From a virus: a DNA stretch of 49,707 nucleotides. The translations under genes were made by a program, and so were the position numbers. Each line of letters opens with the position of its first letter. The first letter of the stretch is position 1. Shown here piece by piece: positions 39,440 to 48,222 of this stretch. The DNA is taken from the IMG/VR virus record IMGVR_UViG_3300031673_000080, positions 1 to 49,707 of that record; one strand, written 5' to 3'. A model generated the notes under the pieces. The model was not told the origin of the DNA, searched no databases, and was given only the letters and a program-made list of their open reading frames with translations.

Positions 39440-39455
39440 ATCATTGTTTTGAGGA
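39437..39455 (+). repeat. Intergenic repeat, copy 2
   Basis: TAAATCATTGTTTTGAGGA; see copy at 38743-38761. Confidence 0.6.
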
Positions 39456-39462
39456 GGTTACG

Positions 39463-39639
39463 ATGTTTGTCGGATTGATGGGAATTAAAAACGACGGGAA
39501 AACGCTCGTTTCCCCGAAAGGAAAGGTTCTCTTTTCGGTTCCGTCGTGGCTCGCCCGAAGAATCCAACGTATCCAGCATTGGATTGCTTCAAAAACGTGG
39601 GAACTGGATGCAAAAACCCAAAAAGGAGAAAAATCATGA
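39463..39639 (+). CDS. Hypothetical 58-residue protein
   Basis: GAGGAGGTTACG precedes the ATG. The product reads MFVGLMGIKNDGKTLVSPKG at the start, then a Trp/Arg-rich helix (SWLARRIQRIQHWI). ATGA overlap with the membrane protein downstream. Confidence 0.65.
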   Translation: MFVGLMGIKNDGKTLVSPKGKVLFSVPSWLARRIQRIQHWIASKTWELDAKTQKGEKS

Positions 39640-39959
39640 GTTTCTTCGTTTTCATCCTGATTTTGGCCTTCGGGACGATCTTCGCCCTCGTCTCAATCCA
39701 GGCAAGGCGAATGGCCCTCCTCGGGCTGTCCCCCTGGAGCACCGTGCCCGTATTCCTGGCCCGCAAGCTCTCGTCGAACGCCTACGCCGGCCTCTGCGTA
39801 GCACAAGGGTGGATTCTGGCCATCGTGGCTGGGATGATCTACAATTCCGACGCGAAGGAGCCGGGCGGACCGTTCTGGGCCGGGACCTACCTTTTCGGCC
39901 TGGCCCTCGGATACTTCTCGCTCTGGCTCCGAAACCGCCACGAAGAGTTGAAACCATGA
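39636..39959 (+). CDS. Integral membrane protein
   Basis: A 107-residue product with AAAAGGAGAAAAATC before the ATG. Three hydrophobic stretches: FFVFILILAFGTIFALVSI (3-21), AQGWILAIVAGMIY (about 56-69) and TYLFGLALGYFSLWL (about 84-98). Function unknown; not near the lysis genes. Confidence 0.7.
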   Translation: MSFFVFILILAFGTIFALVSIQARRMALLGLSPWSTVPVFLARKLSSNAYAGLCVAQGWILAIVAGMIYNSDAKEPGGPFWAGTYLFGLALGYFSLWLRNRHEELKP

Positions 39960-40342
39960 GGGACTCCATCTGGGGTGCTGAATTTGAACACGAACGCAGG
40001 ATGAGCGAAATTAGGGGCCGGAGCTTCTGTGTTAAGATCCCGAAGGCCATCCAAGACGCCCAGAGGGAGTTTAATCGTATGAACGAGGTAATCTACGAAA
40101 AGCGGTGCCCGGTGTGGGGTCGAAAGGAGAAAACCATGAATCTCTACGAAATCTTCGTCGTCTATGCCGTCGAGGGCTTACAGCCTATCATCCGGCTTCC
40201 CAAAGCCCCGTTCTACTACGGCCGGAACGAGGAAGAGGCCAAGATCTATTCCCGGGCGATCGAGCTCATCGAGCCCGAATGGGATCCCGAGGGCGTCACC
40301 GTCATCTGCCACGAACTCGGTTCTTTCAAAGTCAAAAAGTAG
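39956..40342 (+). CDS. Hypothetical 128-residue protein with internal start
   Basis: ATGA overlap at 39956. The first 60 residues are helical and basic. An AAAGGAGAAAACC site precedes an in-frame ATG at 40136, so a 68-residue product (MNLYEIFVVYAVEGL...) may also be made. Last gene before a strong terminator. Confidence 0.6.
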   Translation: MRDSIWGAEFEHERRMSEIRGRSFCVKIPKAIQDAQREFNRMNEVIYEKRCPVWGRKEKTMNLYEIFVVYAVEGLQPIIRLPKAPFYYGRNEEEAKIYSRAIELIEPEWDPEGVTVICHELGSFKVKK

Positions 40343-40380
40343 ACGTCCGAAGGAGAGTTTTCCGACAGGTTCGCTCTTCT

Positions 40381-40417
40381 GGGCCGGCGGCGAGCTCACC
40401 GACCGGCCCCGTCTTTT
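40381..40417 (+). terminator. Rho-independent terminator ending the early rightward operon
   Basis: GGGCCGG and CCGGCCC form a 7-bp stem extended by CGG/CCG inside, followed by CGTCTTTTT. It separates the early operon from the late promoter at 40441. Confidence 0.8.
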
Positions 40418-40440
40418 TCCCCGCCTAAAAAAATTCCCGC

Positions 40441-40469
40441 TTGACAAAGCATCTCTTAGGGCGTATTTC
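40441..40469 (+). promoter_or_regulatory. Sigma-70-like promoter for the late block
   Basis: TTGACA (40441-40446), 17-base spacer, TATTTC (40464-40469). TTGACAAAGCA is shared with the early promoter at 35304. It lies directly after the terminator. Confidence 0.7.
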
Positions 40470-40519
40470 TTTACACGATGGGTAAAGAGTTACCCAAACC
40501 GTCCGTTGTGGAGGCCCCT

Positions 40520-40666
40520 ATGCCTTGGGACGTGATTCGACGCGGAGACAAGTGGGTCTGTGTCGACAAGCACGGAAAAGTGTACGGGACATTCGCCTCT
40601 AAGAAAAAAGCCCGAGAACAGCAGATGGCCCTCTACGCGGCCGAGGGCCGTAAACACGGTAAATAG
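40520..40666 (+). CDS. Small basic protein at the head of the late block
   Basis: The ATG at 40520 (MPWDVIRRGDKWVC...) has GGAGG 5 bases upstream and leaves a leader of about 40 bases after the promoter. An ATG at 40478 would add 14 residues but would fall on the predicted transcription start. The 48-residue product (GKVYGTFASKKKAREQQMAL) resembles small proteins found before terminase genes. Function unknown. Confidence 0.65.
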   Translation: MPWDVIRRGDKWVCVDKHGKVYGTFASKKKAREQQMALYAAEGRKHGK

Positions 40667-40675
40667 GAGGAACGA

Positions 40676-40987
40676 ATGGACGAGATTTTAATATCGGTCA
40701 AAGATTTCTTCTCGCAGATCGCCGCCCCTCGCGGACTACAACTGGAGAACATCGAGAGGACCTTCCGCGAAGAGATCGCCGCCGGCAAGGACTTCGGGAT
40801 TTTCGTTGGCCTTGGAAAGCACTACACCATCCCGCTGGAGGCCCTGAAGAAATACTTCGAGGACAAGGCTAGGCCGAAGGATGTCGTCCCTGAGGACAAG
40901 GATGCCTTCGCAGATTTCATGAAGGAAGTCCCGGAAGTGCCCGAGGCCCCGGCCCCGAAGGAAAAGGAAAAGAATGTCCGGAAATAA
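40676..40987 (+). CDS. Hypothetical 103-residue protein upstream of terminase
   Basis: TAGGAGGAACGA site. A helical product with a Glu/Pro/Lys-rich tail (VPEVPEAPAPKEKEK). Overlaps the small terminase gene by 14 bases. Confidence 0.65.
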   Translation: MDEILISVKDFFSQIAAPRGLQLENIERTFREEIAAGKDFGIFVGLGKHYTIPLEALKKYFEDKARPKDVVPEDKDAFADFMKEVPEVPEAPAPKEKEKNVRK

Positions 40988-41495
40988 TGGAGCGGATAGG
41001 GACCGGAAGTTCGTCGAACTTTGGTCTGGGACCGGCTTTGACTCGCTCGAAAAAAACAAATGCGCCGTTGCCGCGGGGTTCACCCCGAAGGGCGCCAGCC
41101 AAGGAAGCAACCGCGTCCTCAACAATCTTGTCCGCAACAAGAAAATGCAGAAGAAGCTCGACAAGCACGGCGTCACGATGGATCGGCTGGCCGCGAAAGT
41201 TGACGAATTACTCGACGCTCCGCACCCGCTGGCAAAGCGGGAATTCAATCCGTTCACGAAAGAGCTCATGCCGCCCCCGCCGGACAATTTCATCCAGTAT
41301 AAGGCCGCGGAGCTGGGCATTAAACTCCACGATGCCATGCCTCCGACGCGGATAGCCGAGGACAAGACCGAGACGAAGCAGATCATCTTCTCCGCCGAGG
41401 TCATCCAGAGACTTGAGCGTTACGACGAACAGACAAAACTCATTGAAAAAGGGGCAGTAATCGATGTTGAGTCCGTCCCCGTTGACCAAGACTGA
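40974..41495 (+). CDS. Terminase small subunit (candidate)
   Basis: A 173-residue protein. The N-terminus has CAVAAGFTPKGASQGSNRVL, which fits a small DNA-binding helix-turn-helix with a Gly turn, followed by charged helices and a coiled coil (VIQRLERYDEQTKLIEKG). It directly precedes and overlaps the large terminase. It would recognise the packaging start and regulate the large subunit. Assignment by position and helix pattern. Confidence 0.7.
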   Translation: MSGNNGADRDRKFVELWSGTGFDSLEKNKCAVAAGFTPKGASQGSNRVLNNLVRNKKMQKKLDKHGVTMDRLAAKVDELLDAPHPLAKREFNPFTKELMPPPPDNFIQYKAAELGIKLHDAMPPTRIAEDKTETKQIIFSAEVIQRLERYDEQTKLIEKGAVIDVESVPVDQD

Positions 41496-43011
41496 CCTCG
41501 GCAACCGTAACTGGTGGCGATGGAAGTCGACCAGTCTTTCCTGGTTCAATGCGAACATCATGCCCCACGCATGGGACGAGAAGTTCCATGATTTCGGGAT
41601 GATCCAGCGGGCGATGTGCGACCATCTCGACCCCTCCGTGAATCCGAATTCCCAGATTTACCTGTCGGCCTTCCGCGGTAGTCATAAATCAACGCAACTC
41701 CTCGGCCTGATCTGCTATTTCCTGTGCTGGAATCTGGCCAAGAAGAACACGAACTCGCTCGTCTACAACACCGCGACGAAGGACAATGCCTTCAATATGT
41801 CCGCCGATGTCAAACACTCTCTCCTCCACAACGAAGTCCTTCAGTGGGTTTTCCCCGAATTGCCGAGGGAAGAGAGCGGCTACGACGATATGACCCAGAA
41901 GCGGATCCAGCACCGGCACGTCAAATTGGACTTTTCCTCGCTTGAGACAACCCTTGTTTCGAGGCATTATCCGGTCTGGCTCAACGACGACTTGGAGAAC
42001 GACGAGAACGCGAAGACCGAATACATGCGCGAAGAGCTCAAGAAGAAGTGGAAATACCAGAAAGCCATTCTGACCAAGATCCAGAGCCGCGGGATCGGCC
42101 TTGAGTATGAGATCGGAACACCGTACAGCGTCAACGGCCTGACCTGGATGATCCGGAACCTCCCCCGCTATTCGAAACTCGAGATCCCCTGCTACGTCAA
42201 CCGCGACATCAACCAGGGCGTCACGTTCCCCGAACTCTATGCGGTTGAGGATTTCGAGGGCAAGCGGGAAGAGATGGGAAATTCAATATTTCAAGCTCAA
42301 TACCTTCTCAGGCCAATAAGCGAAGAGGACGCCCTTTGCCCGGAGGCATGGATGCGGAAATGGAACACGCTACCTGACCTCCGGTGGCGTTCAATGGTAG
42401 TGGACCCCGGCGGTTCCTCCCCGGGAAAATCCGACGCCACCGGAATTACAATATGCGACACCGATGAGAACGGGGTCATCTACATAGTCTTTGCCGACGA
42501 GTTTTTCCTTACCCCGGAGAAACTCATCGACTGCATCGTGAATCTGAAAAACACCTATGATCCGGACGATGTTCGCATCGAAAAAGAAAGGTACGCCACG
42601 ACAATCGCCGACACCTGGCAACACAAGTATCCGCTCTTGAACATCTCGTTTGTCGAACACAAGGGCCGGAGAAAGGGCTGGTCGAAGGGGACGTCGGCGA
42701 ACATGAACGACAGCCGGATCTGGCGTCTGAAACAATGGTTCGAGACGCGGCAGATCCTCGTCGGTCCGAACATGCCGGCTTTCGAGAAGCAACTGCTAGA
42801 GTACCCGGATTCGACCCGTGATGATATGCTCGATTCTCTGGCCTACCAGCTGGACATCCGCCGACTACCGAAGCGGAGGGGGAAGATCATCCTTCCGTCT
42901 GGCCGGGAGTTCGAACCCTCGATCGGAGAGGCCTTCGAGAAAGAGATGGACACATATTACGAACGAAAAAGGGAACGCGAAGAGGGGAGGAACGCAGATG
43001 CTATCTTTTAA
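41464..43011 (+). CDS. Terminase large subunit
   Basis: A 515-residue packaging motor. The Walker-A-like AFRGSHKST is near residue 69, with His where GK[ST] usually has Gly. A Walker-B-like HYPVWLNDDLEND lies near 167. The nuclease domain has MVVDPGG with D near 317, IEKERYATTIAD, and DDMLDSLAYQ near the C-terminus. AAGGGGCAGTAATCG precedes the ATG, which lies inside the small-subunit gene. Drives DNA into the capsid and cuts it. Confidence 0.85.
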   Translation: MLSPSPLTKTDLGNRNWWRWKSTSLSWFNANIMPHAWDEKFHDFGMIQRAMCDHLDPSVNPNSQIYLSAFRGSHKSTQLLGLICYFLCWNLAKKNTNSLVYNTATKDNAFNMSADVKHSLLHNEVLQWVFPELPREESGYDDMTQKRIQHRHVKLDFSSLETTLVSRHYPVWLNDDLENDENAKTEYMREELKKKWKYQKAILTKIQSRGIGLEYEIGTPYSVNGLTWMIRNLPRYSKLEIPCYVNRDINQGVTFPELYAVEDFEGKREEMGNSIFQAQYLLRPISEEDALCPEAWMRKWNTLPDLRWRSMVVDPGGSSPGKSDATGITICDTDENGVIYIVFADEFFLTPEKLIDCIVNLKNTYDPDDVRIEKERYATTIADTWQHKYPLLNISFVEHKGRRKGWSKGTSANMNDSRIWRLKQWFETRQILVGPNMPAFEKQLLEYPDSTRDDMLDSLAYQLDIRRLPKRRGKIILPSGREFEPSIGEAFEKEMDTYYERKREREEGRNADAIF

Positions 43012-43294
43012 GGCCCTTATAGAACGTCGGGACATCGAGAAGAAATACCTTCCTCTCATCTACGCCGAACTCCAGAAGCTCAACGACAAGGAGGGCCAGC
43101 AAGCCCACGAGACCGTCGCCGTCTTCAAGGACGTCGTCCGCGAACTCAAGGCCTTGGCCATGAACGAATCCAACTTTATCGAGGTCATCCGGCATTTCTT
43201 CGCCATTGAAAGAGGGCAACGGGACGAGGCGGAGAAAGCGCGACTTCAATCGGCAGAGGACGCCAAACCCGGGAAGGATGATGATCGGTTCTGA
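42998..43294 (+). CDS. Hypothetical 98-residue helical protein
   Basis: GAGGGGAGGAACGCAG precedes the ATG inside the terminase end. A helical product (LIERRDIEKKYLPLIYAELQ), acidic tail. Between terminase and portal, so a packaging or portal accessory role is possible. Confidence 0.65.
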   Translation: MLSFKALIERRDIEKKYLPLIYAELQKLNDKEGQQAHETVAVFKDVVRELKALAMNESNFIEVIRHFFAIERGQRDEAEKARLQSAEDAKPGKDDDRF

Positions 43295-43302
43295 GGATAA
43301 CG

Positions 43303-45276
43303 ATGGACTATAAAGACGCGACGATCCTGCCGGAGGAAAAGGAACAGGAATTCCTGGCGTTCATCCAGAAACAGATACTCACCCACCCGGTCGTGAAGGT
43401 CCACCACGGGAAGTGGAAGGAACTCATCGAGTGGGAGAACGGGAATCAATTTTCCGAATGGGACGACACCGCTAACAAAATGATTCCCGTCCAGCTCAAG
43501 CGCCGGAAAAAGCGCGTCGTCATCAACCTTCTAAAGCCTCTCGCCGAGGCCATCGAGGGCAAGCTGAATTTCACCGCCCAGTTCGAGGGAGTCCCGAATT
43601 CGTCCGAGCTCCGGGACATCAACGGGTCCCAGGTGGCGACGAAATTTATCTCCCACAACGACTACCTCAACGACATGGACGCCCTGAACGAGGATCTGAA
43701 ATACGACCTCATTCGCACCGGGAACGCTTTCCGAAAATGGACGTGGGAGACGGGTCGGTTCGGATATATCGAAAATAGTAAGGGCGTGAAGACCAAGGAA
43801 GATGGCGAACTCGTCGGTTGCGTCCCGTCCGTGTTCAATATCCGTCTCGACCCGGCCGCAAGGGGCATCGAAGACGCCCGCTGGATTATCGAGATCGAAG
43901 AGGTCACGGAAGAGGAAATCTGCGAGACGTTCGGGATTACCGCCGAGGACATCAGGGTCGCTCAGTCGGACCCCACGGGGAAAGTGGGGTCGGGAGTGGA
44001 CAGCCTGAAATACAAGGGGATGAACGAAAGGGAGGCCGAGAAAGACAGAGATGAACCGACCCATATCGTCGCCTGGTATTGGGAAAGAACGTCCCCCGCA
44101 TACCCCGAGGGCCGTCACATCATCAGTATCCCCGGCACGATTCTCTGGGCCAAGCAGAACCCTGCGCTCGGAAAACTGCCGTTCTTCAAATACGGATACA
44201 AAAGATACGGGAGCTCCCCCTGGTTCACGGGCCCGCTCCATCACGTCCAGGACATCCAGCGCGACTTCAATCGCATGATCTCGATCATCTCCGAGCACGT
44301 CGAAGGGTGGCGGGCCAAGATGGTCTGCGACAAGAATCAGGGCCTCAAGGAAGGCGCCTTCACGACCGATTCGTTCGAGATCCTGGAAGTCGATATGAGC
44401 AAGGGAGCCCCAGTCCCCGTGAGCATGCCGGTCCTCAGCCCCGAGGTCATGAACCACAGGGATTTCCTGATCGGCGCGAAGGACATGGTATCGAACGTCC
44501 ATGAGGTTTCCTACTCGCAGTTGCCGGAACGGGCCTCCAGGGCCCCGGCGTCACTCTACGCGATGATGATCGAGCAGGAGAACATGAAGATCGACCCGAT
44601 GATCCGCCGACATAACAGGACGCTCAAGAAAGAGGTCCAGTTCCGGCTCGAAATGATGGGGAAATACTACAAGAACGCGCGGATGGTCAAGATCATCGGT
44701 GTCAACGAACGGTCGACGATTGCCTATTTCTCCGGGTCAAAGATGGAGGGGAATTACGATGTCAAGCTCGTCGTCGGCGTCTCCATCCATCAGTCCAAGA
44801 CGATTCAGCAACGCATGATGCTCGACCTCAAGCAAGCCGGAGCGCCAATCGAATGGAACACGATTTTCAAACTCCTTTGGGAAGGGGACATCTCCGAGAA
44901 GATCCGCGGGGACATCGCCGACGAGCAAAGGGCGTCCCGCGAGAACCAGTGTTTCCTCGAGAACACCTACAAGAAGAAATTCAAGGACGGAGGCGTCCTG
45001 ATATTACTCTGGGACAACCACGCCGTTCATCTGGACATGCACACGAAGCTCGCCAAGACAGAAGAGGCGCAACGGTGGGACGAGGAAACGTCCGCGGCCA
45101 TGAACAAGCATATCCTCGAACACATGGGGATGCTGAAACAGCAAATGCAGGCCGCGGCCGCCCAAGCCGCCATGACCCAGGGCGCAACCGTTGGCGCGGG
45201 GGCCGGAGGCGCGGAGGCGGGCGGTGGACAAGCGACAGACGAGACGCAAGCAACGGAAGATGCACTTCCGTTCTAA
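43303..45276 (+). CDS. Portal protein (P22-like)
   Basis: A 657-residue protein in the portal position. N-terminal helices, a central part with SSPWFTGPLHHVQDIQRDFN and MISIISEHVEGWRAKMV, then ASLYAMMIEQENMKIDPMI, and an Ala/Gly/Gln-rich C-terminus. Length and order fit P22-type portals. It forms the dodecameric ring through which DNA is packaged and to which the adaptor binds. Confidence 0.8.
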   Translation: MDYKDATILPEEKEQEFLAFIQKQILTHPVVKVHHGKWKELIEWENGNQFSEWDDTANKMIPVQLKRRKKRVVINLLKPLAEAIEGKLNFTAQFEGVPNSSELRDINGSQVATKFISHNDYLNDMDALNEDLKYDLIRTGNAFRKWTWETGRFGYIENSKGVKTKEDGELVGCVPSVFNIRLDPAARGIEDARWIIEIEEVTEEEICETFGITAEDIRVAQSDPTGKVGSGVDSLKYKGMNEREAEKDRDEPTHIVAWYWERTSPAYPEGRHIISIPGTILWAKQNPALGKLPFFKYGYKRYGSSPWFTGPLHHVQDIQRDFNRMISIISEHVEGWRAKMVCDKNQGLKEGAFTTDSFEILEVDMSKGAPVPVSMPVLSPEVMNHRDFLIGAKDMVSNVHEVSYSQLPERASRAPASLYAMMIEQENMKIDPMIRRHNRTLKKEVQFRLEMMGKYYKNARMVKIIGVNERSTIAYFSGSKMEGNYDVKLVVGVSIHQSKTIQQRMMLDLKQAGAPIEWNTIFKLLWEGDISEKIRGDIADEQRASRENQCFLENTYKKKFKDGGVLILLWDNHAVHLDMHTKLAKTEEAQRWDEETSAAMNKHILEHMGMLKQQMQAAAAQAAMTQGATVGAGAGGAEAGGGQATDETQATEDALPF

Positions 45277-45301
45277 ATTTATGAGGAGGAGCTAGAACAT
45301 T

Positions 45302-46438
45302 ATGACCGAAGAAGCAAAAGACCAAGTCACCGAGGCCAAGCCCGGCGAACAGTCTGAAGAGAAACAGCTGTCGATGGATGAGCATTTCGACAAAGGCTGG
45401 GATGAACTAGAGCTCGTCACGGCACAGGAAAACGCCGCCAAGGCCAAACCCAAAGAGGAAGCCAAGCCGGCCAAAGAGAAAATTGAAACGGGAGATTCAA
45501 CCTCGAAGCCCTACAAGACAATAAAGCATCAGGGCAAGATGGTCCCCGTGGCGACGGAGGCGGAGTATGATACTCTCGCCAGCCAAGGCCTCGACTACAC
45601 CAAAAAGACGCAGGGACTCGCCGATGACCGGCGGGCCGCAGAAAAGGAAGTCCAGAAAAAGGCGGACAACCTGGCGGACGAAGTCGCCAAGGTAGGCGCC
45701 CAACTGGACAAGCTCATCGCAGCTGGGGTCCTCCCAGAAAAAGTCGGGGCTTCTATAAAGGCCAAGGTCGCTACGGCGGAAGAGACGGTCGACGACGCGG
45801 GCAAGGTAGACGAAGAGGACAAGGCGATCTACGCGGAATTCCAGATCGATCCTGCCAACGCCTACCCCCACGAAAAGAAGACCGTCAAGGCCATCGCCGA
45901 AATGAGAAAGGAGCTCCAACAGCTCCGCATTGAACGGGCAACGGAGGTCGTCGAACAGGCGGTCGCCGCAGAGCGAGAGAATTTCCCTTACGAAGACATC
46001 AAGGACGACCAAGGCGAAGACCTTACCAAGAAACAGCTTTGGGCGGCCGTCGTGGCTAAGAAGCAGATGGCCGGGGTAGCGAATCCGGACGTGAAGACCA
46101 TCGTCGGTTGGGCGAGGGAGGCCGTTCGTGACCTCCACGACAAGCAGAGAAACGGAAAGCCCGCAGAGATAACCGATGACATGGATCCGGCCGAGTTCAT
46201 GAAGAAATTCCCGAAGTTGGCCCAGACCCTTAAGGTTACGGCCGGGGCGCAAGCCATCGAAGAAGCCGAAGCTGAAAAGGCCAAGGTTCCCCCGTCACTC
46301 AAAACGGCCGCAAGGCCGGCGGACCTGACGCGGAAACCAAAGGCCGACGCGGGTCAACACAAGTCGTGCCATGATTACATCGACGAAGGTTTCGCTAAAC
46401 TTGATCCCGAAACCATCAGATCACTAACCGGAGGCTAA
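45302..46438 (+). CDS. Scaffolding protein
   Basis: A 378-residue, highly charged protein dominated by Lys, Glu and Ala helices. Near residue 80, KTIKHQGKMVPVATEAEY is followed by LDYTKKTQGLADD, shared with the 39167 gene. The C-terminal 30 residues are basic and helical, as expected for a capsid-binding end. It lies directly before the capsid gene. GAGGAGGAGC lies upstream. Confidence 0.75.
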   Translation: MTEEAKDQVTEAKPGEQSEEKQLSMDEHFDKGWDELELVTAQENAAKAKPKEEAKPAKEKIETGDSTSKPYKTIKHQGKMVPVATEAEYDTLASQGLDYTKKTQGLADDRRAAEKEVQKKADNLADEVAKVGAQLDKLIAAGVLPEKVGASIKAKVATAEETVDDAGKVDEEDKAIYAEFQIDPANAYPHEKKTVKAIAEMRKELQQLRIERATEVVEQAVAAERENFPYEDIKDDQGEDLTKKQLWAAVVAKKQMAGVANPDVKTIVGWAREAVRDLHDKQRNGKPAEITDDMDPAEFMKKFPKLAQTLKVTAGAQAIEEAEAEKAKVPPSLKTAARPADLTRKPKADAGQHKSCHDYIDEGFAKLDPETIRSLTGG

Positions 46439-46442
46439 TCCT

Positions 46443-47762
46443 ATGTCAGTTGCATCACTCTCCACGTCCGGCTTGAATAAACTCTTCCTGGAGGATATCA
46501 AGAAGGGCCTGGAAGTCGCACTCTACGAAAACACCTCCGTCTACGACAGATTCAAGACCAATACCGAGGACGTCAAGGGCAAATGGGGCGTTACGAAGGT
46601 CCTCACGGCCACCCCCAAGTCGTTCCGCGCGTCTTCGACATCGACGTTCCCCACGGCGGACCAAGGGACCTACAACGAGTTCATCTACTACATGAAGAGG
46701 GGCGGCTACGGCACTCTTCAGTTCGATGGGCTTGCCATGGCCTGCGGCAAGGGCGTCGGTGCGGTCAAGGAACTCGTCAAGGCGGAAATCGACGCCATGA
46801 TGCTCTACATCCCCTCGAAGCTCAATAAGCAGTTCTGGGGGGATGGGTCAGGGCGTCTGGCCATCATCGGAACCGGCGCAGCCGGCGGAGTCACCATCAC
46901 CGTCGACGGCGACACAACCCTGGGGCGGTTCGGCATCGACGCCAACGAATACACCGACCCCTCAAACTACCTCTTCGAAGGCATGTCGGTAGACATCTAC
47001 ACCGCAGCCGGAGTCCTCGAGGCATCCGACGTCAAGATCTCGAGTATCGCTCTCGGCGGGGCCGGAACCGACACGCTCACCATGGCCTCGGCCATCACGG
47101 CCACCGCCCAATCCTACCTCTACGACCACGACACCTTCCCGACCGGCGGGACGGAAGCGGCCGGGACGGGAGTTCCCATGGGCCTCTACGGAATCTGCGA
47201 AAGCGCCAACCCCTACATCGGGGGAGTGCTCTCGTCGGCTTTCCAGGGCGTCGACAGGTCCAGCAACACTTGGGCCACCGCCCAGATGTTCAACATGGGC
47301 ACGGCCATCGGATCTCCGGCGGTCATCACGGACCAGGCCATCCTCAAGGTCATCCAGAAGGTCGAGCGCTACGGTGCCATCGACGTCATCATGACGAATG
47401 GCGCAATTTGGCGCGCACTCTTCACCATCCTCAAGGCCGACAAGACCATGCCGAATGATCCCGGCTATTGGGGCGGCCTGACCGGCATGAAGTTCTACGC
47501 CGGCAAGGCCAAGTCCATCCCGATCGTCTTCGACGACGACTGCCCGGACGGTCGGGTGTATTTCTGGGGCAAAGATGCCGTCCAGATCACGTCCCCCGAC
47601 AAGGCGGGCCTCGACTGGCTTCCCGGAGATTCCGGGAACGTCCTGTCGCGGGTCCAGGGCAAGGACGAGTGGGCCGCGAACCTGCGGTGGTACTACAACA
47701 TGACGGCCAGAAAGCCCCGGAACATCGGCGTCCTTCGCTACGTCAAGCACGCGAGTGCGTAA
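46443..47762 (+). CDS. Major capsid protein
   Basis: A 439-residue protein directly after the scaffold. GGAGGCTAATCCT precedes the ATG. The N-terminus is helical (LEDIKKGLEVALYENTSVYD); the middle has GGYGTLQFDG and a Gly/Thr-rich beta region; the C-terminus (VYFWGKDAVQ, ANLRWYYNMTARKPRNIGVL) looks like the final strand of a capsid P-domain. Position is the main argument for an HK97-fold capsid. A second allele of its end is at bases 1-219. Confidence 0.8.
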   Translation: MSVASLSTSGLNKLFLEDIKKGLEVALYENTSVYDRFKTNTEDVKGKWGVTKVLTATPKSFRASSTSTFPTADQGTYNEFIYYMKRGGYGTLQFDGLAMACGKGVGAVKELVKAEIDAMMLYIPSKLNKQFWGDGSGRLAIIGTGAAGGVTITVDGDTTLGRFGIDANEYTDPSNYLFEGMSVDIYTAAGVLEASDVKISSIALGGAGTDTLTMASAITATAQSYLYDHDTFPTGGTEAAGTGVPMGLYGICESANPYIGGVLSSAFQGVDRSSNTWATAQMFNMGTAIGSPAVITDQAILKVIQKVERYGAIDVIMTNGAIWRALFTILKADKTMPNDPGYWGGLTGMKFYAGKAKSIPIVFDDDCPDGRVYFWGKDAVQITSPDKAGLDWLPGDSGNVLSRVQGKDEWAANLRWYYNMTARKPRNIGVLRYVKHASA

Positions 47763-47772
47763 GGAGATCACG

Positions 47773-48129
47773 ATGGATCAACCAGCAGATTCAATCTTCA
47801 CGAAAATCGTGGCAAAAGCGCTCATGCTCGGGGTCGACACTAGCGCCGTCGATGCGGAGCACATCACTTGCGAGAACGTCGTCACTCTCATCACCCAGGC
47901 CGGGGGTGCGGAAACGCGAACCCTCGACAGGGGGGCAGAAGGCCAGATGAAGATCCTCATCAACACGGTCTTCGCCGCCAACACAGTTGTCGCGGCAACG
48001 CTCCTCTCCGGAACGGGGATCACTTTCTCCGCGGCCGGGCAGGCTTGGATCGGCGTTTTCGCTGGTGGCGTGTGGCACACTATCGCCACCGCTCTCATCA
48101 CGGGGGATGGCGGTCCCGCGGTCGCCTAA
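47773..48129 (+). CDS. Putative capsid decoration protein, haplotype B
   Basis: A 118-residue product with AAGGAGATCACG before the ATG. It shares AVDAE, LITQAG and AETR with the haplotype A protein but differs at most other sites and has small indels near both ends. No membrane segment. The divergence, against near-identical flanks, suggests that it is exposed to selection or was exchanged by recombination. Confidence 0.65.
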   Translation: MDQPADSIFTKIVAKALMLGVDTSAVDAEHITCENVVTLITQAGGAETRTLDRGAEGQMKILINTVFAANTVVAATLLSGTGITFSAAGQAWIGVFAGGVWHTIATALITGDGGPAVA

Positions 48130-48156
48130 GTCCAGAGGCGAATAGAATGGACAAAC

Positions 48157-48191
48157 GGGGAGGTCGGGATATCCTAAAGGCCCGCCTCCCC
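48157..48191 (+). terminator. Covarying hairpin, haplotype B
   Basis: GGGGAGG (48157-48163) pairs with CCTCCCC (48185-48191), extended by CGGG/CCCG. Compared with 605-639 the stem differs by an A-T for C-G exchange. A T-rich stretch follows. Confidence 0.8.
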
Positions 48192-48222
48192 TTCTTCTCT
48201 CGCGCAATAGGAGAGCGCAACA

